Notes under the pieces: model-generated | What the model was told of the DNA's origin: nothing | The model's database searches: none | The model's input: the letters and a program-made list of their open reading frames with translations, nothing else | In this document: positions 47,022 to 56,900 of the stretch, piece by piece | Layout of the letters: each line of letters starts with the position of its first letter | Numbering within the stretch: position 1 is the first letter of the stretch | NCBI GenBank assembly: GCA_947502645.1 | Contig: CANNAD010000001.1 | Location: 124,001 to 188,000, forward strand | Source of the DNA: an uncultured Micrococcaceae bacterium | Lineage (GTDB): Bacteria; Actinomycetota; Actinomycetes; Actinomycetales; Micrococcaceae | DNA: 64,000 nt | Reading direction: 5' to 3' | Position numbers and translations under genes: made by a program

Positions 47022-48752
47022 ATGGCCGATTCCGGATACCGAACCGACCGGCTCGAGGCTTTGCTCGCCGGGGACGGCAATCAACACGAGCCGACCACCC
47101 CGCTGGAGTACCTCCATCGGGGTTACGAACTGGCTTTCAGCGACCGCCCGGAGGCGGCGATTGACTCTGCCCAGGAAGCGTTGCGCACCGCAGAACCCTC
47201 CAGCGATCTTCGGCTGCGCATACTGGCCTTCATGGTTTCCCTGCTCCTGGGTGAAGGACACAGCGACAAGGCACAGGAACTCTTCGACGAACGGCTGGAG
47301 CTGCTCTCCACCATGGGCAGGGACGTTCAGCAGGAGGTGGAGGACCGGCTAGGGCTGATGCTTTTTCGGGAAGCCACCATCGAGGAACTGCCCATCCTGG
47401 CAGTGGAGCTCGAGACACAGACGGCGGCAGACGCCCCCGCCGCTGTTCTGGCTGACCTCTCCTTCGCCGTCGGCGCGGCACATTCATCCGGCGCATCGCA
47501 TATGGAAGCCACGATCCTCATGCGTTCAGCCGCTGAATACTACCGCGAGGATGACAACAGCGACGGCGAGGCAGCCGCACTCATGTACCTTTCCGGCAGT
47601 CTGATGGCCCTCGGCGACGAAGACCGCGCAGTGGAGGTCATCGGCCGGGCACTCGAACTTCCGGCGACGCCGACGATCCATGCATCTGTGCTGATGCTTC
47701 GCGCGCGAACCGGTTTCGGCACCCCCTCGCGCGCAGAGCGGGCCATCGACGACGCCATCTCCGCCCTGGAGATCTATCAGAGTGCAGGGATCCGGCAGGG
47801 CGCCATCGCGGCGGCTGCGACGGCGGGGCAGGAACTCCTGGAGCTCGACGAACCCTCCGACGCCGCCCTGGCACTGCGGATTGCAGCCGATGAGGCGGAG
47901 CGAGGCGAGCACCCCACCCTTCCCATCCTCCGGCTCAACCTCGGCAATGCCCTCTTGCAGTCCGCAGAGTACGCGGGCGCGATGTCCAACCTGTCGGATG
48001 CCCAACGACTCCTAAGCGTGGGCGGAAACCCTCCGGAACAACTCGCCAACGCCCTGTCCGGACTGGGTCACGCCCAACGCCACACAGGGCTCGACGACGA
48101 GGCTCTCGCCACCTGGCAGGAAGCAGCTGAGCTCTTCGAAACAGCAGGTCAGTTCGCTGAACAGGCACAGATCCTGGTCTCCATGGGAACCCTGCTGGCC
48201 AAGGGCGGCCGGCTGGATTCGGCGCTCGTCTCCTTCGAGGCCGCCGTTGTCGCAGCACGGCGTGAAGAGGCAAATCCGCTGGCGCTCCCCCAGGCCCTGC
48301 ACACCTGTGGTTACGCGCGGTGCGAAGCGGGCGATGCGCTCGGGCTCGTGGAACTCGATGAAGCCATCGAGCTGTCCAAAAAACTCAATACCCCGTGGCT
48401 CGTGGCGGACTTCACGGATTCTCGGGCACGCGGTCTCTTCACGCTCAATCGCCATGTCGAAGCGATTGCCTGCGCTCTCGAGGCAGCAGACATGTTCTCG
48501 GAAGCAGGAGACTACTCAGCTGCCGGGAACGCAGAACTGCTCGCGGGCCAGGTGCTCCTGTCACAGCATCAAGCCGCTGAGGCAGAAGCAATCCTCCGCA
48601 ACGCCATTGGTCACATGACGGAAGACTCAGGGCTCCGGGTAGCGGCGTGGACCGCCATCTCCGAGGCCTTGGACCAGCTGGAACGCCCCGAGGAAGCCGA
48701 AGCCGCCAGGGCGCAGGCAGCCGGCATTGCTGACGACCCGGACAACGTCTAA
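47022..48752 (+). CDS. Tetratricopeptide-repeat protein
   Basis: Repeated 34-residue-like Ala/Leu helical units across about 570 aa; several start codons possible. Confidence 0.75.
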   Translation: MADSGYRTDRLEALLAGDGNQHEPTTPLEYLHRGYELAFSDRPEAAIDSAQEALRTAEPSSDLRLRILAFMVSLLLGEGHSDKAQELFDERLELLSTMGRDVQQEVEDRLGLMLFREATIEELPILAVELETQTAADAPAAVLADLSFAVGAAHSSGASHMEATILMRSAAEYYREDDNSDGEAAALMYLSGSLMALGDEDRAVEVIGRALELPATPTIHASVLMLRARTGFGTPSRAERAIDDAISALEIYQSAGIRQGAIAAAATAGQELLELDEPSDAALALRIAADEAERGEHPTLPILRLNLGNALLQSAEYAGAMSNLSDAQRLLSVGGNPPEQLANALSGLGHAQRHTGLDDEALATWQEAAELFETAGQFAEQAQILVSMGTLLAKGGRLDSALVSFEAAVVAARREEANPLALPQALHTCGYARCEAGDALGLVELDEAIELSKKLNTPWLVADFTDSRARGLFTLNRHVEAIACALEAADMFSEAGDYSAAGNAELLAGQVLLSQHQAAEAEAILRNAIGHMTEDSGLRVAAWTAISEALDQLERPEEAEAARAQAAGIADDPDNV

Positions 48753-48788
48753 CCACTCGCTGCAACCACCACCAAGAGAAGAGGCACC

Positions 48789-49652
48789 ATGACCCTGCCC
48801 TCCCAGGACACGCTTGTCACCTACCCCACCGGGACAACGCGCGACGACGCCGTCGTCCTCCATGTTCAGGAGCGGGAGGATGGCACCGCCGTCGTGCTCC
48901 TCGACTCGACTCCCGCCCACCCCGTTGACGCCGGGTGGCCGGACCAGGGTCCTGACCACGGCAGCCTGCTCGCGGGTGAGCGGGAACTGGACCTCGTGGA
49001 CTGCATCGTGGGCGCAACCGATGGGAACGAGCTATTCCTGGGCAGCGAGATTCCCGTCTCCAAGGGCACCGAGGGATGGAGTTTCGTGGTGTGTCACGTG
49101 GTGCAGGGAACAGCGCCGTCAGAGGGCAGCACCGTCTCCGTCGTCATTGACGAGGCACACAGGAACGCCCTGTCCGCAGGCCACACCGCCTGTCACGCAG
49201 CCTCGCTGGCCCTGAACCAGGCAACTGCCGGGCTGTGGAAGAAAGAAGTCCGCGCTGATGCGCTGGGATCACCGGACTTTGACGGCCTGGCCATCAGCAG
49301 CTCAACGATCACCGCGCACGGCTCCGTCGATGTGTACCGCATGGGAAAATCTCTTCGCCGCAAAGGATTTGTCACCCAGGACCTGGCCGTGGAGGACGTA
49401 CAGTCAGCGGTCAACAGCACACTGGCTGAGTGGGTTGCGTCCGGGGCGGACGTGACGATTGAACGGGACGGTGAGCTGCTAACCGACCGCCGCTACTGGA
49501 CCTGCACGCTCCCAGACGGAACGGCCCGCATCCCGTGCGGAGGAACCCACGCTGGCTCGCTCGCTGAATTCACAGCGATCACCGTGGCTCTCGAGTTGGA
49601 TGACGACGGCGGAACACCGGTGCTGCGTATGGTCACCAGCGCAGCACAGTGA
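48789..49652 (+). CDS. AlaX-like trans-editing / metal-dependent hydrolase (threonyl/alanyl-tRNA synthetase SAD domain)
   Basis: AGHTACHAASLALN and IPCGGTHAGSLAEF zinc-binding motifs. Confidence 0.85.
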   Translation: MTLPSQDTLVTYPTGTTRDDAVVLHVQEREDGTAVVLLDSTPAHPVDAGWPDQGPDHGSLLAGERELDLVDCIVGATDGNELFLGSEIPVSKGTEGWSFVVCHVVQGTAPSEGSTVSVVIDEAHRNALSAGHTACHAASLALNQATAGLWKKEVRADALGSPDFDGLAISSSTITAHGSVDVYRMGKSLRRKGFVTQDLAVEDVQSAVNSTLAEWVASGADVTIERDGELLTDRRYWTCTLPDGTARIPCGGTHAGSLAEFTAITVALELDDDGGTPVLRMVTSAAQ

Positions 49653-49669
49653 TCAGCGCCGTGCAGTGA

Positions 49670-50329
49670 TCAGGCCCGACGGCGCTGCAGGACGTCGTCG
49701 AGGTTGATCCGGCCCGTGGTGGGGCGGGGATCCTCGGCGACAGAATGGGTAGCTGCCCGATGCTCGGACGCTGCCTGCTTCATGGTCGGCTTGCCCTCGG
49801 GCTTTGGAGCCTCGGGGAGCCGCAATGGTTCGGGAGCTGGGCGTTCGGCCTTGGGAGCCTGAACGTAAACGGGTGTCGGGACCTCGGTTGGCTCCCAGGT
49901 TGCGCCCGCCGTGGGAGCCGAGTCGCCAGCCGCTGCTGCGACAGCCAGAGCTGCCTGACGAAGATCCTCGGCCGACAGCGGAGGCACCTCCGCGACTTCC
50001 TGCCCGTGCTCGGCGTCGAACAGTTCCGTATCCTTGTTCGGCTGCTCCGGCGCCTTCTGCTGCTGAGGGGCTGAGTACATGGCATCCCTGAAAGCAGCGT
50101 TCATGCGGGAACGGCGGTCACGAACTGCCAGAGTCCGCAGGATCACCACCGACAACGCCGTGACAGCCAGGGCAATCAGAGGGGCCCAACCGGAGACTGC
50201 CCCAAAGAGAGCTGCGACCGTCAGACCAACGGCAGCAACGAGCGCACAAGCACCAACGAGAGCCAGAGCTGTCCGTCCGTATCGGATCTTCAGTGCTGGC
50301 TGCATCGGCTGCGCTGTTCCCTTCTGCAC
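49670..50329 (-). CDS. Hypothetical protein, two TM helices plus Pro/Ala-rich C-terminus
   Basis: ALALVGACALVAAVGLTVAALFGAVSGWAPLIALAVTALSVVIL. Confidence 0.65.
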   Translation of the reverse strand: MQKGTAQPMQPALKIRYGRTALALVGACALVAAVGLTVAALFGAVSGWAPLIALAVTALSVVILRTLAVRDRRSRMNAAFRDAMYSAPQQQKAPEQPNKDTELFDAEHGQEVAEVPPLSAEDLRQAALAVAAAAGDSAPTAGATWEPTEVPTPVYVQAPKAERPAPEPLRLPEAPKPEGKPTMKQAASEHRAATHSVAEDPRPTTGRINLDDVLQRRRA

Positions 50330-50436
50330 CGGTGGAGTGTTTCACCGTGGACGAATAATTGGTCCACTCTCAAACCGTAGGACTCTTTGAGTTCGCGCAG
50401 GTGTATTGGAAGCGGTGTGTCGAGGGGGAAGCCTGA

Positions 50437-51048
50437 TTATTTCTGTACGGCACGGCGTTCCAGCCACGGGTTCAATATGCCGTCCGGAACTTCATCCCGG
50501 GTCAACGCATAACTACGATGATCAGCCCACTGCCCATTGATGTGCAGGAAATTTCGCCGCAGACCCTCAAATCTGAATCCCAGCTTTTCAACAACACGGA
50601 GACTCGCAGCGTTCTCGGGCCGGATATTGATCTCCATCCGATGCAGACCCAATGCTCGGAAACAGTGATCCGTTGCCATGGCAACGGCCGTAGGAGCCAC
50701 TCCCCGACCGGCCACGGACTGATCCACCCAATATCCGATGGAAGCGCTCATCGCGGACCCCCAGATGATCGTGGAGACCGTCAGCTGACCGATGATGACC
50801 GGACGCTTCAGGGTGGGTCGTCTCTCCGTGATCACGAAGGGCAAAGCCGACAGGCTCCGAGCCTGCGCATTCAGGGACCTGACCATTTCGCGGAACGTGG
50901 GCAGCCTCCCCGTCGGTGACGGGTTGGATGCGTCCCACGGAGAGAGCCACTCAATGTTACGACTGCGGACGGAAGCCCACTCAGAGTGATCCCGGTACCG
51001 GATTGGCCGCAGAATCAAGTCGCCGCACTCCAGGCTTACCGGCCACAC
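50437..51048 (-). CDS. GNAT acetyltransferase (RimJ/RimL-like)
   Basis: SIGYWVDQSVAGRGVAPTAVAMATDHCFRALGLHRMEINIRPENAASLRVVEKLGFRFEG; GTG start avoids overlap with galU. Confidence 0.9.
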   Translation of the reverse strand: MWPVSLECGDLILRPIRYRDHSEWASVRSRNIEWLSPWDASNPSPTGRLPTFREMVRSLNAQARSLSALPFVITERRPTLKRPVIIGQLTVSTIIWGSAMSASIGYWVDQSVAGRGVAPTAVAMATDHCFRALGLHRMEINIRPENAASLRVVEKLGFRFEGLRRNFLHINGQWADHRSYALTRDEVPDGILNPWLERRAVQK

Positions 51049-51073
51049 GTTATAGCCGGCTGAACTCACAGAA

Positions 51074-51976
51074 TCAGGCGTCCAGACCGGCGGTGAAACC
51101 CTTGAGCCAGCTTCTGAGCTCAGGGCCAATGTCCTCGCGCTCGGAAGCAATGGTCATCACGGCCTGCAGGTAGCTGAGCTTGTCTCCTGTGTCATAACGC
51201 CGGCCGCGGAATACAACGCCATACACGCCGGAGCCTTCTCCGTCCGCCGCAGCGAGCGTCTGGAGAGCATCGGTGAGCTGGATTTCACCGCCGCGGCCCG
51301 GGCCCGTTTCCTCGAGCACATCGAAAACGCGCGGGTGCAGCACATAACGACCAATCATGGCGAGGTTCGACGGCGCTTCATCAACCGACGGCTTCTCCAC
51401 CATCTGCTTGACCTTGACGTAAGACTCGCCGTCCACCTCTTCAATATCGGCACAGCCGTAGGAGCTGATCTGCGACGGATCCACCTCGATCAGACCAACC
51501 ACAGAACCACCGGTGCGCTGCTGGACCTCAATCATCTGCGAGAGCAGATCCTCATGCTCATCAATCAGGTCATCGCCGAGCAGCACAGCAAACGGCTCAT
51601 CATCCACGTGCTGCTTGGCACGCAGTACCGCATGGCCCAGCCCCTTGGGGTCACCCTGACGCAGGTAGTGGATATCGCCGAGCTCGGTGGGCTGACGCAC
51701 AGCAGCGAGCTTCTCTGTATCACCCTTGTTCTCAAGGGTCTGTTCAATAAACGGAACGCGGTCAAAGTGATCCTCAAGTGAACGCTTGTTCCGGCCCGTG
51801 ATCATCAGCATGTTGTGCAGACCGGACTTCACGGCCTCTTCCACGACGTACTGGATGGCGGGTTTGTCCACCACGGGGAGCATTTCCTTGGGCATAGCCT
51901 TCGTTGCCGGAAGAAACCTGGTCCCCAGACCGGCAACAGGGATCACAGCTTTGGTTACGCGCTTTTCATTGGTCAT
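51074..51976 (-). CDS. galU: UTP-glucose-1-phosphate uridylyltransferase
   Basis: AVIPVAGLGTRFLPATKAMPKEMLPVVDKPAIQYVVEEAV. Confidence 0.96.
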   Translation of the reverse strand: MTNEKRVTKAVIPVAGLGTRFLPATKAMPKEMLPVVDKPAIQYVVEEAVKSGLHNMLMITGRNKRSLEDHFDRVPFIEQTLENKGDTEKLAAVRQPTELGDIHYLRQGDPKGLGHAVLRAKQHVDDEPFAVLLGDDLIDEHEDLLSQMIEVQQRTGGSVVGLIEVDPSQISSYGCADIEEVDGESYVKVKQMVEKPSVDEAPSNLAMIGRYVLHPRVFDVLEETGPGRGGEIQLTDALQTLAAADGEGSGVYGVVFRGRRYDTGDKLSYLQAVMTIASEREDIGPELRSWLKGFTAGLDA

Positions 51977-52070
51977 GGCAACACCCTACAGAACGGTCAG
52001 TTGGATGTGTAAGCGAACGTGCCGATTTCGTTACCCCGAGAACCTTGCCCTCACTTGACACAATGGTTCC

Positions 52071-52706
52071 ATGGACTCCACCGCACCCCAGGCCCCTCAC
52101 CACACCAGACCGGAAAAGGAGCTGACACGGCAGCGGTACCGCTCGCTGCGAAAAGAGCTGACCGACACCGAACAGCAAAACGCCGCACAAGGTCTTCTAC
52201 ATCACGCCCAGCCACTGCTCGAGGAACTCTACAAAGGGACTCCCGGCACCATCGCCGCATACCTTTCCATCGGATCCGAACCCGGCACCGCTCCATTACT
52301 GGAGCTGCTCGCCGAGCAGGGGTACGACGTCGTCGTGCCCGTCTGTGAGAAGGACTACAGGTTGAGCTGGACCCACTGGAGTCCAGAGGTGGAACTGGTG
52401 CCCAGCCCGCGGTCCTGGGTCCGCGAACCTTCCGGGCCGCGCTCCGCATTCCATGAGCTTCCCGAGGTGCCGCTAATCCTGGTCCCAGGGTTGGTGCTCG
52501 ATCAGGACGGCAACCGGATGGGTCAGGGCGGAGGCTACTATGACCGCTTCTTGGCCGATGTCTATCAACATCCCAACCGCCCGGCTACCGTGGGCGTTGT
52601 TCATGCCCACGAGGTGGTGGAACCGGGCACCTTTGCATGCGACCCCCATGACATGCGCCTCGACGGTGTTCTCACCCCCGCAGAATTTTCATGGTTTTCA
52701 CGCTGA
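52071..52706 (+). CDS. 5-formyltetrahydrofolate cyclo-ligase
   Basis: RQRYRSLRKEL; LILVPGLVLDQDGNRMGQGGGYYDRFLAD. Confidence 0.93.
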   Translation: MDSTAPQAPHHTRPEKELTRQRYRSLRKELTDTEQQNAAQGLLHHAQPLLEELYKGTPGTIAAYLSIGSEPGTAPLLELLAEQGYDVVVPVCEKDYRLSWTHWSPEVELVPSPRSWVREPSGPRSAFHELPEVPLILVPGLVLDQDGNRMGQGGGYYDRFLADVYQHPNRPATVGVVHAHEVVEPGTFACDPHDMRLDGVLTPAEFSWFSR

Positions 52707-52723
52707 CGTAGTAGAATCCCGGG

Positions 52724-53053
52724 GTGCCCACATACGCTTACGCCTGCAAGGAATGCACGCATTCCTTCGATATCCAGCAGTCCTTCTCCGAGAACTCCCT
52801 GACGGAGTGCCCGGAGTGCGGCGGTGTCCTGCGCAAAAAGTTCAACAGTGTCGGCGTGGTCTTCAAGGGCTCCGGCTTCTACCGGAATGACTCCCGCAAC
52901 ACCACGAGCACCTCTTCGGCCGCGTCAGGCACCTCAGATTCTTCCTCGCCGAAGACTGAAACAGCGAAAACCGAGTCCAAGCCGTCGTCGTCCACTGGTT
53001 CGACATCCGGCAACTCCGGTTCAGGCGGCGGACAGGCTGCAGCCTCCAGCTAG
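52724..53053 (+). CDS. FmdB-type zinc-ribbon protein (GTG start)
   Basis: MPTYAYACKECTHSFDIQQSFSENSLTECPECGGVLRKKFNSVGVVFKGSGFYRND. Confidence 0.93.
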   Translation: MPTYAYACKECTHSFDIQQSFSENSLTECPECGGVLRKKFNSVGVVFKGSGFYRNDSRNTTSTSSAASGTSDSSSPKTETAKTESKPSSSTGSTSGNSGSGGGQAAASS

Positions 53054-53163
53054 GCGTTCCACCTGCACCACTTCTCCTCCACAATCATCGGCCGGCAGGG
53101 CCTCTTCCACAGAGCACGCTCTTGCACGGACCTAAGACCGGTTTGCGTTTTAGCGTCTATAGC

Positions 53164-53850
53164 ATGGCACCACCCACCAAGCTCACTCTGCCCCGCTACT
53201 CGCTAACTAGCCGCGTCCGGCGCTTCCTGTTTCGTCGCCGCCGCCTTCTTGCCGCGCTGCTGATGTGCGCGGCCGCTGGTGTGGCCGTCCAGCAGCTGAT
53301 CCCCGCCGATGCCACAACGACCGTCGCCGTAGTTGCGGCACAGGACCTGCCTGCAGGCATGGTGCTCACTGCCTCACATCTGACGGTTGAGACAGTCCCC
53401 GCCGGTGCGGCCGCCGCCCACGCCTTTACCGATACGGAAGGTCTGCTGGGAGAACAACTTGCCACACCGCTCTCAGCCGGAAGTCTGCTGGAGTCCACCT
53501 CTTTGGTAGGTCCCGGACTCCTGACAGGAACCGAACCCGGCACGGTGGCTGTCCCCATTCGACCAGCAGATGCATCAGTTCTGGAACTACTGACTCCCGG
53601 CCAGCTGGTGGACGTGGTTCACAGTACGGGCAACGGTTACGAGGTTGAGTCCACAAACACTGTCATTGCCCGGCACGTTGCCGTGCTGTGGGTTGCCGGT
53701 GCTGCCAATGACGCCGGAGCATGGCCCGGGGCCGGGAACAGCACCAGCGGCCTGGTGGTCATCGCCGCCACGCCAGAACAATCGACGGCGCTGGCAGGCG
53801 CGTCCAGCACGGGGAAGGTGCATCTGGTGCTCACCTCGGCGACCGACTGA
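53164..53850 (+). CDS. SAF-domain protein (CpaB/RcpC-like)
   Basis: TTTVAVVAAQDLPAGMVLTASHLTVETVPAG; single N-terminal TM. Confidence 0.8.
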   Translation: MAPPTKLTLPRYSLTSRVRRFLFRRRRLLAALLMCAAAGVAVQQLIPADATTTVAVVAAQDLPAGMVLTASHLTVETVPAGAAAAHAFTDTEGLLGEQLATPLSAGSLLESTSLVGPGLLTGTEPGTVAVPIRPADASVLELLTPGQLVDVVHSTGNGYEVESTNTVIARHVAVLWVAGAANDAGAWPGAGNSTSGLVVIAATPEQSTALAGASSTGKVHLVLTSATD

Positions 53851-53906
53851 GCCGGTTCAGCGCGGGGTTTCCTGCCGGTTCAGCGCGGGCGGGCATTCCG
53901 GGCGGT

Positions 53907-56900
53907 TTAGCCCCAGTGCGGCGGGCGCTGTTCCAGCAGCCAGGAATCGCGATCTTCTTCGCGGTCGCCCCACGCCTGCGGGCTATCAGCAGCACCGCTG
54001 GAGGGCAGGACGTCCTCCACCGGTGTGACAGCGGGCTGTTCCATCTTCTCTTCTTCCTCTACTGCTGATGGGTACCTCGGAACCTCTGCGGGTTCGAGTC
54101 CCAGATATGTGCCCACGAGGTCTGCACAGGCCTCGGGATCCGTGAAGACCTCGATGGTCCACAACGGCATGGCCCGCCACCCCAGGCGCTCAAGCAGCTG
54201 GGGGCGAAGACGTGAACGCTCCCGGACGGACATCCGCCGGTAGCGTTCAGTGCCATCAGATTCGATCGCTATAGGTGGCCGGTCGCTGTCCGGGCCCTCT
54301 GACTGAGGTCCAGAGGTTGCAGCGATGTCGAGCTCACCCTCAAAGGTGTCCCAGATGCGGGCTCCTCGCGCGGCCAGCCGATCCACGAGATCTGCCACCA
54401 GCGGATCGTCCTCCAACACGCTGCCGGACCCGGTTTTCTCACCCGTTGGTTGCCCATCCACGGGTTCCTCATTCACGGAAACATCGGATGCTGCGCTTTC
54501 CGGCTCGGCACCAATGCGGGCAGCCAGCAAGTCATAAAAGTCCCGCGCGCCGAATTCGAGCCGTGACGGATCCAGATCCTCGGGGCGGAAACAGGTCACC
54601 ACGTGCAGTCCCTGCCGCGCACGGGTCATCGCTGTCAGGAACCGGCCGCGTCCATCCGGCTGCGAAAGCGGACCAAAGTTATGTAACGCACGGCCGTGAG
54701 GTGTCCGGCCATAACCCAGGGAGAAAATGATGTTGTCCCGAACCAGGCCTGCCGCACGCTCAACGGGCACCACACGGAACGATTCCTTGCCTGGCTGGAA
54801 GAAGTCCGAAGCCCACGGGTAGTCGGCAAGGTAGAGCCGGGTCGCTTCCGCAACCCGGGCCGCATGACGCGCGCTGGCCGTGATGACCGACAGTGAATGG
54901 TTGGGGCGGCGCCGCACGTGTTCAAACACGAGGTCAACAACCCGGTTCACTTCCGCTGCAACACTTTCCACGCCACCGTGCTCTGAACTGGGCATACCCG
55001 TGCCGTCCGGAAGGTACTCGACGACGACGGCAGACCCGCTCTGGTCCAGTGATCGCGCTTCGGGCAGCCGGGAGAGCCTGCCGCCATAGAAGGCAGAGCT
55101 CAGTGATTCCACGAGCTTCTTGTCCACCCCCCGGTAGATCTCGGAGAGGCCCTCGATCGGCAGGACTCGCGTCAGTGCGGTGAAAGCACTCACCAGCTCA
55201 CTGCCCCCAGTGCCCTCGACGCCAGGATCCGTGCCAACGTTGAACGGCTGCGGCGCACCCAATTGGCCATCGCCAAACGCAATCACCTGGGTGGCCCTGC
55301 CCATTGCTGGAACGGCAGACTGCAACGACATTGACTCCGCATCAAGCAGCAGAACCGCGTCAAAACGTTTCTCCGCAGGAAGGATGGTGGAGAGCATCAA
55401 CGGACTTGCTGCCCACACAGGCATCAGCGCAGAGACCAGGTCCTCCGGCAGAGAGCTCAGCGAACCCAGACTCACTGAGCCTGCTTTCAAGAGCTCCCGA
55501 AGACTGGCCGACTCCGAGATTCGCTCGCCGATGGCCGAACGCCAACGTTCCGCCAGACCCCACCTCAGCCGGGAGCTGCCGGAAGCAATATGCGCATTGT
55601 CTGCCAGGCGGTATTCGGCTTCCAACCTGCGAAGGCTCTCGCCGTCAGACATGGCCAGATAGTCGTCTCCGCTGATCATGGCTTCCAGTGCCGACTGCCA
55701 CCAGGCCAGCTCGAGTTCGGACGCCACCTGGCGGTAACCGACTTCCCGTTCTGCAAGATCATCCAGAAGCTCGCCGAGCCCGTGCTCACGCATTTCATTC
55801 AGCAGCAGAGTGCGCTCCGGCAGCGTGGCCAGAGTCTCCTTATCCTGAACCAGCTTGTTCAGGTGCTCGATGAGGTCCTTCACGGGTAGCGCCTCTAACG
55901 ACGTATCCGGTGAGGTGGCAAGAATGCCTACCAGTTCCTCCATCTTGCGCTGGACCGACTGGTGGAAATTGTTGAGTTCGGCCAGGCCTGTGGGCACGGA
56001 GGGATGCCGTTGGGTGGTGGCGTACCGCGTCCAGGTGGTTCGTTGCTGCTGCACCAGCAACAACGAATTATGCAGATCCGAAATATGGACTCCCGGCCGG
56101 ACATATTCCTTGGCCACCCGGCGCAAGCGGGACCGGGTCATGGAGCTCATCTCGATGCCCCGCTCCTTGCGCCAACTAGAGGACGCAGTAGCGGAGATGA
56201 GGTCAGTGACTGGACGATCAAAAATGTCCGGAGTGAACTTGTCCAGGCTCCCGCGCACGGCGACCAGCAGATCCAGCTGCTCACCCCATTCGCCGAAGGT
56301 GTCTCCGAGTTCGATCTGCGAGTGATCTGCTACCTTCCGCAGCTCATCCTGCAAACGCGGAATCTCCTCAGCAAGCGCCGTCGCCAAAGCATGGGCTGAC
56401 TGGGTATCTGCCTTGTTGTGCAGTTTTGCGCCGTACCACGGGCTGTGCGTTGCAGCCTTGGAAAAACTTCCGAGCTCGGCAGCCCTGCGCAGGCGGCCCG
56501 TCACATCGCTACGATCCGTGATGCTGTCCAGCACGCTGCGCTTGAGCCGCACGGACGTGGACGGTGCGGGGCTCAGCGACGTGAGCTCAGCCAGGGACTG
56601 CATTGCCTGATACGGCGAACATCCCCATCGGCTCCGGACATTGTGCAGCGACTTGACGTGATCCTGCAGCTTGTGGCGGTTCTCCACCAGATTGCGGTGC
56701 AGACTCTCAAGTTGCGGTTCCGTGGCCTTTTCATTGCGGACAATGGCCCGGATCAGTTGGTCTTTGAGCTGCTGATCGGTGATATTCGCGTGCAGCTGCA
56801 GGATCAACGAGCCAAGATTCAGCTCGTCCAGTTCCTGAACGAGCTGGTTAAGGGTGCCCCGACGTTCTGCAGCAACGAGCACGCTCTTCCCCTGGTGGGC

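Noticed and set aside
53164-53850. CpaB-like SAF protein as evidence of a Flp/Tad pilus locus
   Set aside because: No other tad genes nearby; isolated SAF proteins are common in this lineage.
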